A stretch of DNA of 64,000 bases from Portulaca oleracea (GCA_029582165.1 CM055886.1:21638669-21702668); one strand, 5' to 3'; shown: positions 11,296 to 23,469, counted from the first letter of the stretch. The notes: generated from the letters alone by a model not told the origin. Numbers and translations: made by a program.

Positions 11296-12858
11296 CATTA
11301 TACCTTTCTTTGGTGTAGGATTTATAAGAAAGGATTTCTTGTCTTGAGGGATAGGAACTGTGTTTGGCTTCTTTGGAACCCACTTGGCTTTGGTCTTTGG
11401 TTTTGGTATATTTGTAAGTTTGTGAGAGGGTAAGGTTTCTGGTTTTGTTTTGGGTGAACCAGGTTTATCTGTAGAGGTTTTCCTCTCAGGGTGTAAGATA
11501 GAGTGAACTTGGTTTATTTCTTGATTGAGAATGGAGTTCAGCTCTTTTCGGTTCTGTGTCATTTCATCTCTCATGCTGACATTGTCAGAGGTGAGGTTTT
11601 TAATTATCTCATGTTGAGTTGCGATGGTTTTAAAGCTTGTTTCAGCAATTCTAGTGAGATAGTGGACTTTGTCGGTTAGGGTTGCAAGGTAATTAAGCAG
11701 ATTAAGCAATCTTGGTTTTAGGTTATGTTCAGGACAATTGAGAAAAAGGTTAGTGAATACCTCTTCGTCATCGTCTACTTCTGCTTCAGTAAGGTCCTTT
11801 GCCATAAGACAAAGATTTGCAATCTCCACAGATTCACTTTCACTACCTTCACTTTCACTCCACGTGGCGACCATAGCTTTGCTACTCAATCTCTTTCCTC
11901 TGAAGTCACTTTGTTCTTTGACTTTCATCACGTGAGGACATTCTCTGACCAAGTGATCTGTTGCACCACAAGCAAAGCATTTGTATTCATTTTCATCCTT
12001 GGTTTGAGATTTACCTTTGGGCGAAGATCTTTTGGAGGATGATTCTCTTAGGTAGCCACGGAATCTAGGATTCTTTCTGTATAGTCGCTTGAAACCTTTA
12101 GCTAGCATCGCCATGGTTTCTTTATCATCATCCTCTGACTCTTCTTCTGGTTCCTTTGTACTTTTGAGGGCAATGTCCTTGGTCTGAGTGCTCTCAGACA
12201 GACGAATCTCGTGTGCAAGGAGCTTTCCTATCAGCTCTTCAAGCTTTAAGGTCTCTAGATTCTGGGCTTCTTTAATAACAGTTACCTTTGGTCCCCATTT
12301 GTGTCTGGGCAGACACTGAAGGACCTTGTTCACTTGCTCTTCGTCTGTATAAGTTTTCCCAAGGGACTTGAGGTGGTTGGTTATCCCACTAAATCTTTTG
12401 AACATTGACTCAATGGATTCGTTTTCCTCCATCTTGAAGCCTTCATACTTTTGAACAAGTATGTTGATCTTGGTTTTTTTCACTTGATTTGTTCCTTCAT
12501 AGGTCGTGACCAAGTAGTCCCATATCTATTTCGCAGTATCAAGATTAGACACTCTTTCAAATTCGTTAGAATTAAGACTGCAAATCAAAAGATAGTGTGC
12601 ATGAGTATTCTTCTTTGCTTTCTCTTTCTCTTCAACTGTATACTCAGATCTTGGCTTGTCACTTTGTGTCCCATTCTCGGCAGTCTTTTGGGGAGTAGGA
12701 TAATTTCCTGCTCTGACTATGTCCTAAATGTCCTCATCTTGATTTCTGCAAAAGATCTCCATTTGGCGTTTCCAAACTCGGTAGTTGTCACCTGTCAGCA
12801 GAGGTGATCTATTCCATGAACGTCCTTGACTTAAGTCACCCATGTTGTGATCTCCCAT
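11161..12858 (-). pseudogene. gag: Ty1/Copia gag, copy 1, disrupted
   Basis: The first ATG after the primer-binding site is at 12858 (MGDHNMGDLSQG). The N-terminal part has YRVWKRQM, typical of Copia gag. TAG at 12724-12726 follows EDI, and a second TAG lies at 12526-12528. The long remaining frame (12513-11161) carries the UBN2-type gag region, then a CX2CX4HX4C zinc knuckle (CFACGATDHLVREC) that binds RNA, then a lysine-rich tail. The frame overruns the protease start in another frame. The first TAG is shared with copy 2, the second is not. Gag would form the virus-like particle. Confidence 0.87.
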
Positions 12859-12904
12859 GATCTTTGCCACAAAGTGGTTAGTCTCTGAATTTTCAGTGGA
12901 CCAG

Positions 12905-12916
12905 GCTCTGATACCA
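12905..12916 (-). other. Primer-binding site, copy 1
   Basis: On - it reads TGGTATCAGAGC, the complement of the plant initiator Met-tRNA 3' end, two bases from LTR 2 (12919). This fixes the array's sense as minus. Confidence 0.92.
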
Positions 12917-12918
12917 AT

Positions 12919-13733
12919 TGAAAGGACTCTAGGGGGGTGAATAGGGTAATGAAATTTTTCTGCAAAAGTAGATCACTTGTAAAGGACGTTGGTCCCTTAA
13001 TCTTACTCAGATTAAGGTTCTAGGCAATTCAGTAATAGAAACCAATATAAAGGACAATAGATAGAATAAGAATAACCTCCTTTATGTTATTCAACTGAAA
13101 AGCGTATAACTCAGCCTAAGGTGAAGGACCTTATGGTTACAGAGAAGCAAGCGCCTTGCAAAGGACGCTTCTTATTTTCTGGAAAATACACCCACCAAAT
13201 CTCCGTTTGATGTTCACACAATTCGACTCCTAATTCCGTCTAGGATTCGAAAGGGAAGAGCCTAACACAATTCTAGATCCGTTTAGAATTTGATAGCACT
13301 CTCACACAAACATTCACCGAACACTTTTCTCAAACACAAGAACACTTTTCTGGAAAATACATCTTCTATTTATGCTTGATTTGCTGCTGCTTGTATCCGT
13401 TGCAGAATAGATCTTCCTTGCTTTGATATGCTTCTTCTTTCCGTTGGATGAATGCTTCCTTCCGTTTTGAGTTTCTTTCCAAAAATTCCTTTAGTGATTT
13501 TGCCTACAAAAATAGAACATAGAATTAGTAAATCTGGTTAGGGATTTAGAAGGAAAATATACGATTCTTGCTTTAAGGAAAAGCTTCCCTGATTTGGTGC
13601 CTCTGATTGTCTTTCACTTCAAAACCTCTCGAATGGCTTGGTTGACATGAATGTCCTTCAGGTGTTTCGATGTCGATGTCCTTGGAATGTGATACATGAA
13701 TGTCCTTTAGCATGTATGAAGAGGGATTCTACA
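12919..13733 (-). repeat. LTR 2 (shared central LTR)
   Basis: It is 815 bp with the same ends as LTR 1. About 45 bp are missing or replaced near 13340-13365, where the other LTRs carry a TTTGAACATACGATTGAAT segment. It serves as upstream LTR for copy 1 and downstream LTR for copy 2. Confidence 0.88.
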
Positions 13734-13747
13734 ATCTCCCCCTTTTT
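13734..13747 (-). other. Polypurine tract, internal copy 2
   Basis: On - it reads AAAAAGGGGGAGAT immediately before LTR 2, a canonical Copia polypurine tract. Confidence 0.85.
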
Positions 13748-13990
13748 GAGTGAAAGACAAAACCAAATACAAGCATAGTATGCAGAGCAGATATAGTAGA
13801 TAAAGGGCATTCATACAGCAGTTCAGCAAAAAGAGGTTTAAGTTATTTTACAGACCCTGATGAAGATAGACTACCATACTATGCAAAAATCATCTCCCCC
13901 TTTTTTTACTTTCATGCAAAAAAGAAACAGGAGGAATGTTTGGCAGATAAAAACAGAGAGTTTTCTTTTTGTAAAAAAAAAAAAAAGAAA

Positions 13991-15197
13991 TTAGAAGGAT
14001 AAATTAGGACGGGGGATCAGTAAGGGGGGTGTCGTCAGCAATTTTGGGAGAGCTTGGTTTGGGGGATGCTGGTGGTGCCGCCGGTGTGCCTGGGGGATTC
14101 TTCGGAAGAGATGCAACTTCGAGTAGCGCAGTCCTTGAGTCGTGGAGGGCCTTGACCTCCTGTTGAATCGCACAGACCTCCTGGTGAAGGGCCTCGACAG
14201 CCGATTCAAGGCAAGACAGTTGATGTTACAGGGTGTCGGAGGCATCCTTTGCAGCAGCAGCATAGGTGGAGGCTTCCACAACTTTAAGTTCATCAAGATG
14301 AATCCAAGAGCCATTGGGTTGCTGCTGGTACCCGAGGGTAAGGAGGAGGAAAGTGCCGATTGTGGGCCGATTGAAAGAGGACTGTTCAGCGCCATCTAAG
14401 GGAACACCGCATTGGCGAAAGATTTTTGTGAGGAGGTTCCCATAAGGTAGAGGCCTAGAGGGCGAGGCAGCTGCACGAAGGAAGTGTTGAATGACCATTT
14501 CGCCAATGTCAGGATGGCGACCATGAAAGACGTTTAGGAGAAAAGAGGCACAGGCTTCGTTGATAGTCTCTTTGTTAGAGCCGCAGGGCAGGATGGTGCG
14601 AACAGGAGTGTAGTAAAGAAAACAACCTTCAGAAGTCAGCCCGGTGTATTGGTTGGTTTTTGACTCGGTGGGGCGAGCAAAGAGACGAAGGAGTTCTTGT
14701 TTTGGGTCGGATGGAAGGGAGAGAGGGGGTTTTGTTGGATTGGGATTGAGGTGCAACATGCGGTCGATCTGGGAGGGGGTCAGGAGGATTTCAACACTGG
14801 CAACCATGGTTTTGACAGAGGGGTGTCTGGTATCAGGGATAAGATTTGCATAAAATTCGAGAACCAGAGAGGGATAAATGATGGACTCACAGTCGAAAAA
14901 GGCGAAGCAGCCCATTTCCTTTAGAGTTGGGAAGGATGGAAAGGCATTGAGCAGGGAGTCGGTGTCGACGTTCTCACAACACAAGATTTGGCGAGTGGCA
15001 AGAGTTTCCAGTCCCCGTTCGTGAGTAACTGCCTGAATGACAGTTGGGCGCGGTTGAATAGCCAGTGCATCGGAGGAGGAGGAGTTGGACTGAGTGGAAA
15101 TTAGAGGGTTTGGTGACGACTTGCGAGAGCGAAGTCATTTGGCAACTCCAGTGGGTGGGGATGGAGCGGTGTTTTTGAGAGCTGGGCGTTTTTTCAT
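13991..15197 (-). pseudogene. Additional ORF after pol, copy 2
   Basis: Same layout as copy 1: ATG at 15197, TGA at 15135-15137, the long putative plant transposon protein-like domain (about 14984-14226) and TAA at 14226-14228 before the coiled-coil-like tail. One more small indel appears to change the frame of the tail relative to copy 1. Domain residues differ from copy 1 at only a few positions (for example LIPDTR for LILDTR), so both descend from one already broken parent. No function can be assigned. Confidence 0.62.
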
Positions 15198-15759
15198 GGT
15201 GAGTGGATGGTAAAGAGAGTGGGGACAAAGAGGTAGAGGAGTGGTGGGGTTGCAGATGATAATGATAGTGGGGTTGGAGTGAGGATGGAGTGGAGACGGG
15301 GGTGATTAAATAGGGGAAGGGTGAGAGGAAGTAAATTTTTGGAAGGTGAGGGTAATTAAGGAAGGAGAGTAAATTTGGGAAAGTGGGATGATGGTTGGGT
15401 TTGGGGAAGGTTATAATGATGATTTGACGGGTACTGGGAAGGTGTGAAGGAGAGAGATTTGGAAAGATTTTAGAGAAAGGAAAGAGATCCGGGAAAAGAA
15501 GGGATTATTTTCAAAATAGAGGAAAAGAGAGAGGAAGAAAAAAAAACGTTAAAGTTTGTTTTTTTTTTTTTGAAAAAAAAGGTTAGGCCGATCAGTTATG
15601 GGAGAACTGATAGCATAACCACATTGCCAAGGTTTAATGTGAGATACTTTGAGGCTCAAGGAGGTTGCATGACAATGATGTCAAGGACCTTTATGAGTCT
15701 ATGGGGTTCAGAACGTACCTTATGGTGGAGGTCCTCAGCTCCCCCTAAATAGGAGAATG
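15198..15759 (-). other. Spacer between pol and the extra ORF, copy 2
   Basis: This spacer corresponds to 7517-8077 with small indels in the A and T runs near 15540-15580. It again has two AGGGGGAG-type tracts next to the pol stop. I see no gene. Confidence 0.5.
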
Positions 15760-18700
15760 CTAGCTCCCCCTCAACTGGTTATCAAGTTGCAACATACCGA
15801 GCTCCCTTCTATTTGTAAGAAATTGTTCAGTGGGAAGGGCCTTGGTAAAAATGTCTGCCAGTTGCTGATGGGTTGGAACAAAGGCCAAGGTAACATGACC
15901 TTTGTCGACATGATCTCTTATAAAGTGATGTCGTACTTCAATATGTTTGGTACGGGAGTGTTGTACTAGATTCTTCGTGATCTGAATAGCACTTTGGTTA
16001 TCACATTTGATTGGAATATTTGAGGAATCAATGCCAATGTCCTTTATTTGCTGTTTGATCCATAAAAGTTGTGCACAACATGTGCCAGCCGCTATGTACT
16101 CTACTTCAGCTATAGAGAGGGCAACGACATTCTGCTTCTTTGACTGCCAGGATATCAATGATAGTCCTAACATTTGACATCCTCCAGAGGTGCTCTTTCG
16201 GTCTGTTCTTGATCCAGAAAAGTCTGCATCGGTGTACCCTACAAGGTGAAGGGGGTTGTTGCTGGGGTACCATAGTCCAATGTCCTTGGTGCATGCGAGA
16301 TATCTCAAAATTCTTTTGACCGTAATCAAGTGAGATTGTTTAGGGGCACTTTGAAATCTAGCACATAAGCATACACTGAACATTATATCGGGACAACTAG
16401 CAGTTGTACAGTAAGGATCCTATCATGCCTCTGTATGTTTTCACAGGAATGTCCTTACCATGTTGATCATGATCAAGTTTCAATGTGGAGGACATTGGGG
16501 TGCTGTAGTGCTTGGCATTCTCAAGACCATATTTCTTTAGGAGTTCTTTCACATACTTACTCTGATTAATGAAGATGTCGTCTTCATTTTGCTTGATTTG
16601 TAGTCCAAGGAAGAAACTAAGTTCTCCCACAAGACTCATCTCAAACTCCTTGCTCATAAGATTTGAGAATTCCTTCACTAGATTTTCATTAGTAGCACCA
16701 AAAATAATATCATCTACATAAACTTGAATTATAGTAGAATCCTGACCTGTGACTTTGAGGAATAGTGTTTTGTCTATGAGACCTCTTGTGAATCCATTTC
16801 TCAGGAGAAAGGAGCTTAATCTCTCATACCAAGCTCTGGGAGCTTGTTTGAGCCCATAAAGGGCCTTCTGAAGCTTGTAAACATGAGTTTTTGGATCTTG
16901 TTGTTAAAACCCTGGATGTTGCTCAACATAGACTTCTTCTTTTAAGTGTCCATTTAGGAAGGCACTTTTGACATCCATTTGGTACAGTTTCATGTGAGTG
17001 GATGAGGCATAGGCAAGAAGTATGCGAATGGCATCTAGTCTTGCCATCGGGGCAAAGGTCTCTTCGTAGTCAATGCCCTCTTCTTGGTTGTTCCCTTTGG
17101 CAACTAATCTGGTCTTGTTTCTTGTGACAGTGCCATGTTCATCTAGTTTGTTACGGTAGACCCACTTGACACCAATGACGGGATGGTGTGTTGGTCTTAG
17201 GACAAGCTTCCAAACTGTGTTCCGCGCAAACTGATTTAGTTCCTCTTACATGGCAATGATCCAGTTGTTGTCCATTAGAGCTTCTTCAGGTCCCTTTGGT
17301 TCAATATGAGAAACAAATGCATGAAAGGCACAAAAGTTTCTAAGAGATGAGCGAGTTCGAATACCTGTTTCTAAGCCTGACAAGAGATTGTTAGCTGGAT
17401 GAGCTGGTTTGAACCTGAAGGTTCTGGATGGCTGCTCAGAATCAGCTGTTTAAGGAGGTTCTGCTAGTGAAGGTCCTTGTTCTTCACCAGGTGAAGGTCC
17501 TTGTTCTACATCAGGTGAAGGTCCTTGTTCTCCATTATCCTCATGTTCTGAAGTTGATTGAATGGTGTCATCTGGAGGAGTTTGTTCATTATTTTGAGGA
17601 GGACTTTGCTGAAATATACGAGGAGTGTCCTCGTCATCATCATCTTGATGAATTTGGAATTTGATGGAGGACCTTTCTGATGGAGTGGTGGCAGTCTCAT
17701 CAAAGACTATATGAATGGATTCTTCCACCTTCTTGGATGCCTTAATGTAGACTCTGTAGGCCTTGCTGGATAAGAAATATCCTACCAGGATTCCTTCTTC
17801 ACTTCTTGTTTCAAATTTACTTAAGGTCTTTTTGCCATTGTTGTGAACAAAGCATTTGCATCCGATGGCCTTGAGATGAGCTACGTTTGGTGTCTTACCC
17901 TTGACTAACTCATAAGGTGTTTTTTTCAAGAAGGACCTTATGGTACATCTTTTGAGAATGTAATTTGCAGCATTTATAATTTCAGCCCAAAGAAAGAGGG
18001 GTAGATTGTTCTCACAGATGATTGTTCTTGCCATATTTTCCAGTGTGCGGTTCTTCCTTTCAACCACAGCGTTGTGTTGTAGTGTCCTTGGGGCGGAGAA
18101 ATTATGTGTAACACCTTCTTGATCACAGAATTTTCCAAATTGATCTCTGTTATCAAACTCTTTTCCATGATCTGTTGTTATGGCCACCAGGTTTAGTCCT
18201 GTAAGGACCTTGAGTTGTCTGTACAGTTTCTCAAACTCTGGGCAAGCTTCTGTTTTATCCTTCAAAAATAAAACCCAGGTGAATCTTGAATAATAATCAA
18301 TAATGACTAGTATGTATGAACGTCCTCCTAGACTTTTGTAGGAAATTGGTCCATAGAGGTCCATATGCAGCAGTTCTAAGCATCTGGAGGTGGTGACTTG
18401 AGTCACAGGTTTGAAGGAAGTTCGGATCTGTTTTCCTCTTGTGCATGCATCACATACTTTGTCACGAATGAAGTTCTGAATGGTAGTCCTCTACCTAGGC
18501 CTAGGGTTTTTAACTTTTGAAGGGTTTTCATGTTCATATGTCCTAATCTACGATGCCATGACCAGGTTTCGTCTGATGCAACTCTAAGGCAAGTAAGGTC
18601 ATTGGTCTTAGAATCACTAAGGTCAATAACATACACATTGTTCATTCGGTGACCTTCAAGGACTATTTCATGAGACTCTTTTTGTACAACACGTGAGTTC

Positions 18701-18985
18701 TTATTGAACCAAACTTTATAACCTCTATCACAATGAGAAGTACTTAACAGATTATATTCTAAACCTTCTACATAGTATACATCATTTATACAATTTATTG
18801 AATCCTTACCGACCTTGCCGACTCCAAGGATCTTCCCTTGGCTTTTGTCTTCAAACGTTACATTTCCACTTTTGTTGCTCTTGAGCTCTCTGAATTTGGT
18901 TGGATCTCCAGTCATGTGTCTTGAGCATCCGTTGTCCAAATACCAGAGGTCGTTGTGAGCCCTGAGACATACGTGCACTGAAGGA
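15760..18985 (-). pseudogene. pol: Ty1/Copia pol, copy 2, disrupted
   Basis: Protease and the zinc-finger region are open from 18978 to 18403 (DNGCSRHMTGD; WSWHRRLGHMN). Integrase occupies 18406-17450 with HMDLYGP, TTDHGKEF and VVERKNRT. The N-terminal RT part is badly damaged, with TAA at 17246-17248, an indel near 17285 and TAA at 16904-16906. YVDD is still readable near 16710. A frameshift near 16395 separates the RT end from RNase H (16383-15760). RNase H is intact here, including LLWIKQQIKDIG, which in copy 1 follows a stop. The copies therefore decayed independently after duplication while sharing older lesions. Pol would carry out reverse transcription and integration. Confidence 0.9.
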
Positions 18986-20548
18986 CATTATACCTTTCTT
19001 TGGTGCAGGATTTATAAGAAAGGATTTCTTGTCTTGAGGGATAGGAACTGTGTTTGGCTTCTTTGGAACCCACTTGGCTTTGGTCTTTGGTTTTGGTATA
19101 TTTGTAAGTTTGTGAGAGGGTAAGGTTTCTAGTTTTGTTTTGGGTGAACCAGGTTTATCTGTAGAGGTTTTCCTCTCAGGGTGTAAGATAGAGTGAACTT
19201 GGTTTATTTCTTGATTGAGAATGGAGTTCAGCTCTTTTCGGTTCTGTGTCATTTCATCTCTCATGCTGACATTGTCAGAGGTGAGGTTTTTAATTATCTC
19301 ATGTTGAGTTGCGATGGTTTTAAAGCTTGTTTCAGCAATTCTAGTGAGATAGTGGACTTTGTCGGTTAGGGTTGCAAGGTAATTAAGCAAATTAAGCAAT
19401 CTTGGTTTTAGGTTATGTTCAGGACAATTGAGAAAAAGGTTAGTGAATACCTCTTCGTCATCGTCTACTTCTGCTTCAGTAAGGTCCTTTGCCATAAGAC
19501 AAAGATTTGCAATCTCCACAGATTCACTTTCACTACCTTCACTTTCACTCCACGTGGCGACCATAGCTTTGCTACTCAATCTCTTTCCTCTGAAGTCACT
19601 TTGTTCTTTGACTTTCATCACGTGAGGACATTCTCTGACCAAGTGATCTGTTGCACCACAAGCAAAGCACTTGTATTCATTTTCATCCTTGGTTTGAGAT
19701 TTACCTTTGGGCGAAGATCTTTTGGAGGATGATTCTCTTAGGTAGCCACGGAATCTGGGATTCTTTCTGTATAGTCGCTTGAAACCTTTAGCTAGCATCG
19801 CCATGGTTTCTTTATCATCATCCTCTGACTCTTCTTCTGGTTCCTTTGTACTTTTGAGGGCAATGTCCTTGGTCTGAGTGCTCTCAGACAGACGAATCTC
19901 GTGTGCAAGGAGCTTTCCTATCAGCTCTTCAAGCTTTAAGGTCTCTAGATTCTGGGCTTCTTTAATAACAGTTACCTTTGGTTCCCATTTGTGTCTGGGC
20001 AGACACTGAAGGACCTTGTTCACTTGCTCTTCGCCTGTATAAGTTTTCCCAAGGGACTTGAGGTGGTTGGTTATCCCACTAAATCTTTTGAACATTGAGT
20101 CAATGGATTCGTTTTCCTCCAGCTTGAAGCCTTCATACTTTTGAACAAGTATGTTGATCTTGGTTTTTTTCACTTGATTTGTTCCTTCATAGGTCGTGAC
20201 CAAGTAGTCCCATATCTGTTTCGCTGTATCAAGATTAGACACTCTTTCAAATTCGTTAGAATTAAGACTGCAAATCAAAAGATAGTGTGCATGAGTATTC
20301 TTCTTTGCTTTCTCTTTCTCTTCAACTGTATACTCAGATCTTGGCTTGTCACTTTGTGTCCCATTCTCGGCAGTCTTTTGGGGAGTAGGATAATTTCCTT
20401 CTCTGACTATGTCCTAAATGTCCTCATCTTGATTTCTGCAAAAGATCTCCATTTGGCGTTTCCAAACTCGGTAGTTGTCACCTGTCAGCAGAGGTGATCT
20501 ATTCCATGAACGTCCTTGACTTAAGTCACCCATGTTGTGATCTCCCAT
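18851..20548 (-). pseudogene. gag: Ty1/Copia gag, copy 2, disrupted
   Basis: ATG at 20548, with the TAG at 20414-20416 shared with copy 1. The frame after it is open from at least 20278 to 18851 because copy 1's second TAG is CAG here. It has the same zinc knuckle (CFACGATDHLVREC) and basic tail. Apart from the TAG the capsid part is nearly intact. Confidence 0.87.
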
Positions 20549-20594
20549 GATCTTTGCCACAGAGCGATTAGTCTCTGAATTTTCAGTGGACCAG

Positions 20595-20606
20595 GCTCTG
20601 ATACCA
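20595..20606 (-). other. Primer-binding site, copy 2
   Basis: TGGTATCAGAGC on -, two bases from LTR 3, as in copy 1. Confidence 0.92.
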
Positions 20607-20608
20607 AT

Positions 20609-21456
20609 TGAAAGGACTCTAGGGAGGTGAATAGGGTAATGAAATTTTTCTCCAAAAGTAGATCACTTGTAAAGGACGTTGGTCCCTTAATCTTACTCAG
20701 ATTAAGGTTCTAGGCAATTCAGTAATAGAAACCAATATAAAGGACAATAGATAGAATAACAATAACCTCCTTTATGTTATTCAACTGAAAAGCGTATAAC
20801 TCAGCCTAAGGTGAAGGACCTTAGGGTTACAGAGAACCAACCGCCTTGCAAAGGATGCTTCTTATTTTCTAGAAAATACACCCACCAAATCTCCGTTTGG
20901 TATTCACACAATTCGACTCCTAATTCCGTCTAGGATTCGAAAGAAAAGAGCCTAACACAATTCTAGATCCGTTTAGAATTTGATAGCACTCTCACACAAA
21001 CATTCACCGAACACTTTTCTCAAACACAAGTGTTTGAACATACGATTGAATCCGTGGAATCGTTGCCTTAATTCAGGCTTGTTGTCTTCTATTTATGCTT
21101 GATTTGCTGCTGCTTGTATCCGTTGCAGAATAGATCTTCCTTGCTTTGATTTGCTTCTTCTTTCCGTTGGATGAATGCTTCCTTCTGTTTTGAGTTTCTT
21201 TCCAAAAATTCCTTTAGTAATTTTGCCTACAAAAATAGAGCATAGAATCAGTAAATCTGGTTAGGGATTTAGAAGGAAAATATGCGATTCTTGCTTTAAG
21301 GAAAAGCTTCCCTGATTTGGGGCCTCTGATTGTCTTTCACTTCAAAACCTCTCGAATGGCTTGGTTGACATGAATGTCCTTCAGGTGTTTCGATGTCGAT
21401 GTCCTTGGACTATGATACATGAATGTCCTTTAGCCTGTATGAAGAGGGATTCTATA
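20609..21456 (-). repeat. LTR 3 (outermost upstream LTR)
   Basis: It is 848 bp. Its outer terminus reads TATAGAATCCC instead of TGTAGAATCCC, one substitution in the conserved TG dinucleotide. It lacks about 11 bp (near 21030) present in LTR 1. It is followed by GTATG, the same pentamer that precedes LTR 1. Confidence 0.87.
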
Positions 21457-21540
21457 GTATGTATGTATGTGTGTGTGTGTGTGTGTGTGTGTAAGTGCGT
21501 GTGTGTGCGTGTGTATCTATATGCGCGCATCATGGCATGT
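21457..21540. repeat. ATGT/GT microsatellite and junction
   Basis: TATG units, then about 13 GT units, then mixed GT/GC sequence up to the LINE. It is probably the continuation of the microsatellite interrupted by the Copia array. Confidence 0.75.
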
Positions 21541-23165
21541 GTTTCAACCCCTGTTTTTGCTGTAAACATGAATGGAACCATCTCTGATAAGTTTTTTTGA
21601 TGGGAGAGGCCTCTGACAATGTGACCCAATGTCCTCTTTACTCTTCGCACTGACTATGGACTATTTGTCGAGATCAATCGAGTACCACATTAGACAATCC
21701 AAAAGCAACAAATACCATCCACACTGCACCAAGCTGAAGTTCTCGCATCTAATGTTCATGGAAGACTTAATTCTATTTACTTTATTGGAAAATAAGGTTT
21801 CCATTGGAATTTTAATGGAAGCTTTCCGTAATTTCTCAACTGTGACAGGTTTAGAAGCAAACACTGCGAAATCAGAAGTAATATTTTTTTTTGGGGGGGG
21901 GGTACAAAACTCGACGGAATGTACTGTTGCAAGAAACGGGTTTTGCTCAGGGAGTGTTGCCGTTTATGTATCTTAGGATGCCAATCTCCACCTGTAAGCT
22001 TTCATCGGTCAACTGCAATATCCTGATTGAGAAAATACTAGCCAAGATCAAGCTATGGGTATCTAGAAACATCTCCTATGCTGGGAGGGCCACTCTTATC
22101 AACTTTTTTCTACTTGGAGTGTTCGGCTTCTGGGCCAGAATCATCACTCTCCAGGATAAGGTTGTGAACACAATCAATAGTTACTGTAGGAACTTCTTGT
22201 GGGGTGGTTTCCCTGACTATAAAGCTCCCCCCTCTGTATCCTAGACAAAAACATACAGGCCAAAGCATATTGAGGCCTGGGTAGGAGGAATCTCGCCATT
22301 TGGAACCAGGCTACAATTGCTAGGCTAGTGTGGGATATTCAAGCTACAATGGACATCCTTTGGGTTAAATGGATACATACAAAATACATTAAGGATCGTT
22401 CTAAGAGGGACTACCACCCCCCTTATGATGTTTGCCCATACTTCAAACATCTATGTGTTGTCAAAGATATCATCAAATGGGGGTCAAAGCTGGGGTAAAG
22501 ATAGCAATTGGAGAATGTAGATTGCTACACAGTGGCCAGCGGGTATCGATGGTTGCTCCCAAACTCAAACTCCCCATGGTGGTTTGAAGTTGTCTGGAGT
22601 AAATCTGTCATCCCGAGTCATGCCTTCATAGTGTGGCTGAGAGTACAAGACCGTCTCCCTGTCAGAGGTCGCACCTGTCTCTGGAAGATTGGGGGGGGAT
22701 CCACTTTGCCCCATGTGTAGAGGAGGAAGAAACACACTACCATTTCTTCCATGAGTATGAGTAGGCCAGAGAGATGCTCCAACAAATAGGCACCTAGCTT
22801 TACGGTAAAGTCTTCGAAGCCACCCAGCCCCTCGAATGGAGGGATAGGTTGGAAGTTGAGAATCCCCCCAGACGAATAATGGAGCTGCTCTATGGTGTGT
22901 ATGGTGCTTCTGTTTACAATGTTTGGAGAGAGAGGAACAATATAGTTCATGATAAGCCTAGAAGACATCCCCGAATGATTGGCAAGCAAATCAAGGAGGA
23001 CGTAACAGCTCGAACTATCATTCTTGCTAAACATGGAAAAAAAATACAGCAATTGTGTTAATATCATTTTAGGGATGTAATTTTGTTTTGGGCAGGTTTC
23101 TATACAAGCCTGTTTTTGTATTGCTGTCGTTTTAGTCTATCAATAATATATCCTTGTTTCGTCTG
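21541..23165 (+). pseudogene. 5'-truncated LINE (RT 3' half and zinc-binding domain), copy 1
   Basis: Non-LTR reverse transcriptase of the plant L1 type. Readable pieces are AVNMNGTISDKF, LTMDYLSRSIEYH and HLMFMEDLILF (the usual F-x-D-D reads M-E-D here, which would kill catalysis), then IKLWVSRNISYAGRATL of the thumb, then the zf-RVT region (WWFEVVWSKSVIPSHAFIVWLRVQDRLPV). The last part ends KHGKKIQQLC near 23061. It has several frameshifts, and the front half (endonuclease and early RT) is missing. The 3' untranslated part leads into a TA tail. A second copy at 54245-55866 is cut at the same 5' position. Confidence 0.83.
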
Positions 23166-23166
23166 C

Positions 23167-23219
<53 letters not shown>
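23166..23219. repeat. TA microsatellite at LINE 3' end
   Basis: An alternating TA tract directly after the LINE. The same arrangement follows the second copy (55867-55912), so TA repeats may be the family's tail. Confidence 0.8.
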
Positions 23220-23222
<3 letters not shown>

Positions 23223-23468
23223 AATGGATCACATGAGCATGGATTTTTGGTGAGCATGTGAGCATGGATGGACATTAAGTATTGTATTTGAGGATATCAA
23301 GTATTGTTTCAATGGACATCAAGTTTGCATGGTGAAATGATGTTCGCTTGATGTTCTCATGCAAACTTGATGTCCATTGAAACAATACTTAATGTCCTCA
23401 AATATAATAGTTGATGTCCATCCATACTCACATGCTCACCAAAGTTGAATCCTTATGTGATCCATTCT
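23220..23468. mobile_element. 249-bp palindromic MITE
   Basis: The left end is GGGAATGGATCACATGAG and the right end, inverted, is AGAATGGATCACATAAG. It sits in TA repeats, so TA is the likely duplication. The interior is an inverted repeat of TTGATGTCCATTGAAACAAT-like sequence. This resembles the motif of the big foldback element in both terminal GGGAAT and internal TGATGTYCATT words. It is non-coding. Confidence 0.75.
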
Positions 23469-23469
23469 T

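Larger units (their letters stand above)
5202..21456 (-). mobile_element. Tandem Ty1/Copia (Sirevirus-like) array: three LTRs, two internal regions
   Basis: The order on + is LTR (5202-6060), internal 1 (6061-12918), LTR (12919-13733), internal 2 (13734-20608), LTR (20609-21456). Both internals are about 6.87 kb and read gag-protease-integrase-reverse transcriptase-RNase H-extra ORF on the - strand. The whole block is flanked by GTATG at 5197-5201 and 21457-21461, which fits one integration followed by LTR-LTR recombination. The flank is an ATGT microsatellite, so the 5-bp match alone is weak evidence. Integrase before RT gives Ty1/Copia. The extra ORF after RNase H and repeated AGGGGGAG tracts are known Sirevirus traits. 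Confidence 0.88.

Noticed and set aside
11725..12042. Open frame antisense to gag (+ strand, repeated at 19415-19732)
   Set aside because: It is a shadow of the gag coding sequence, with no domain. It is repeated only because the element is.
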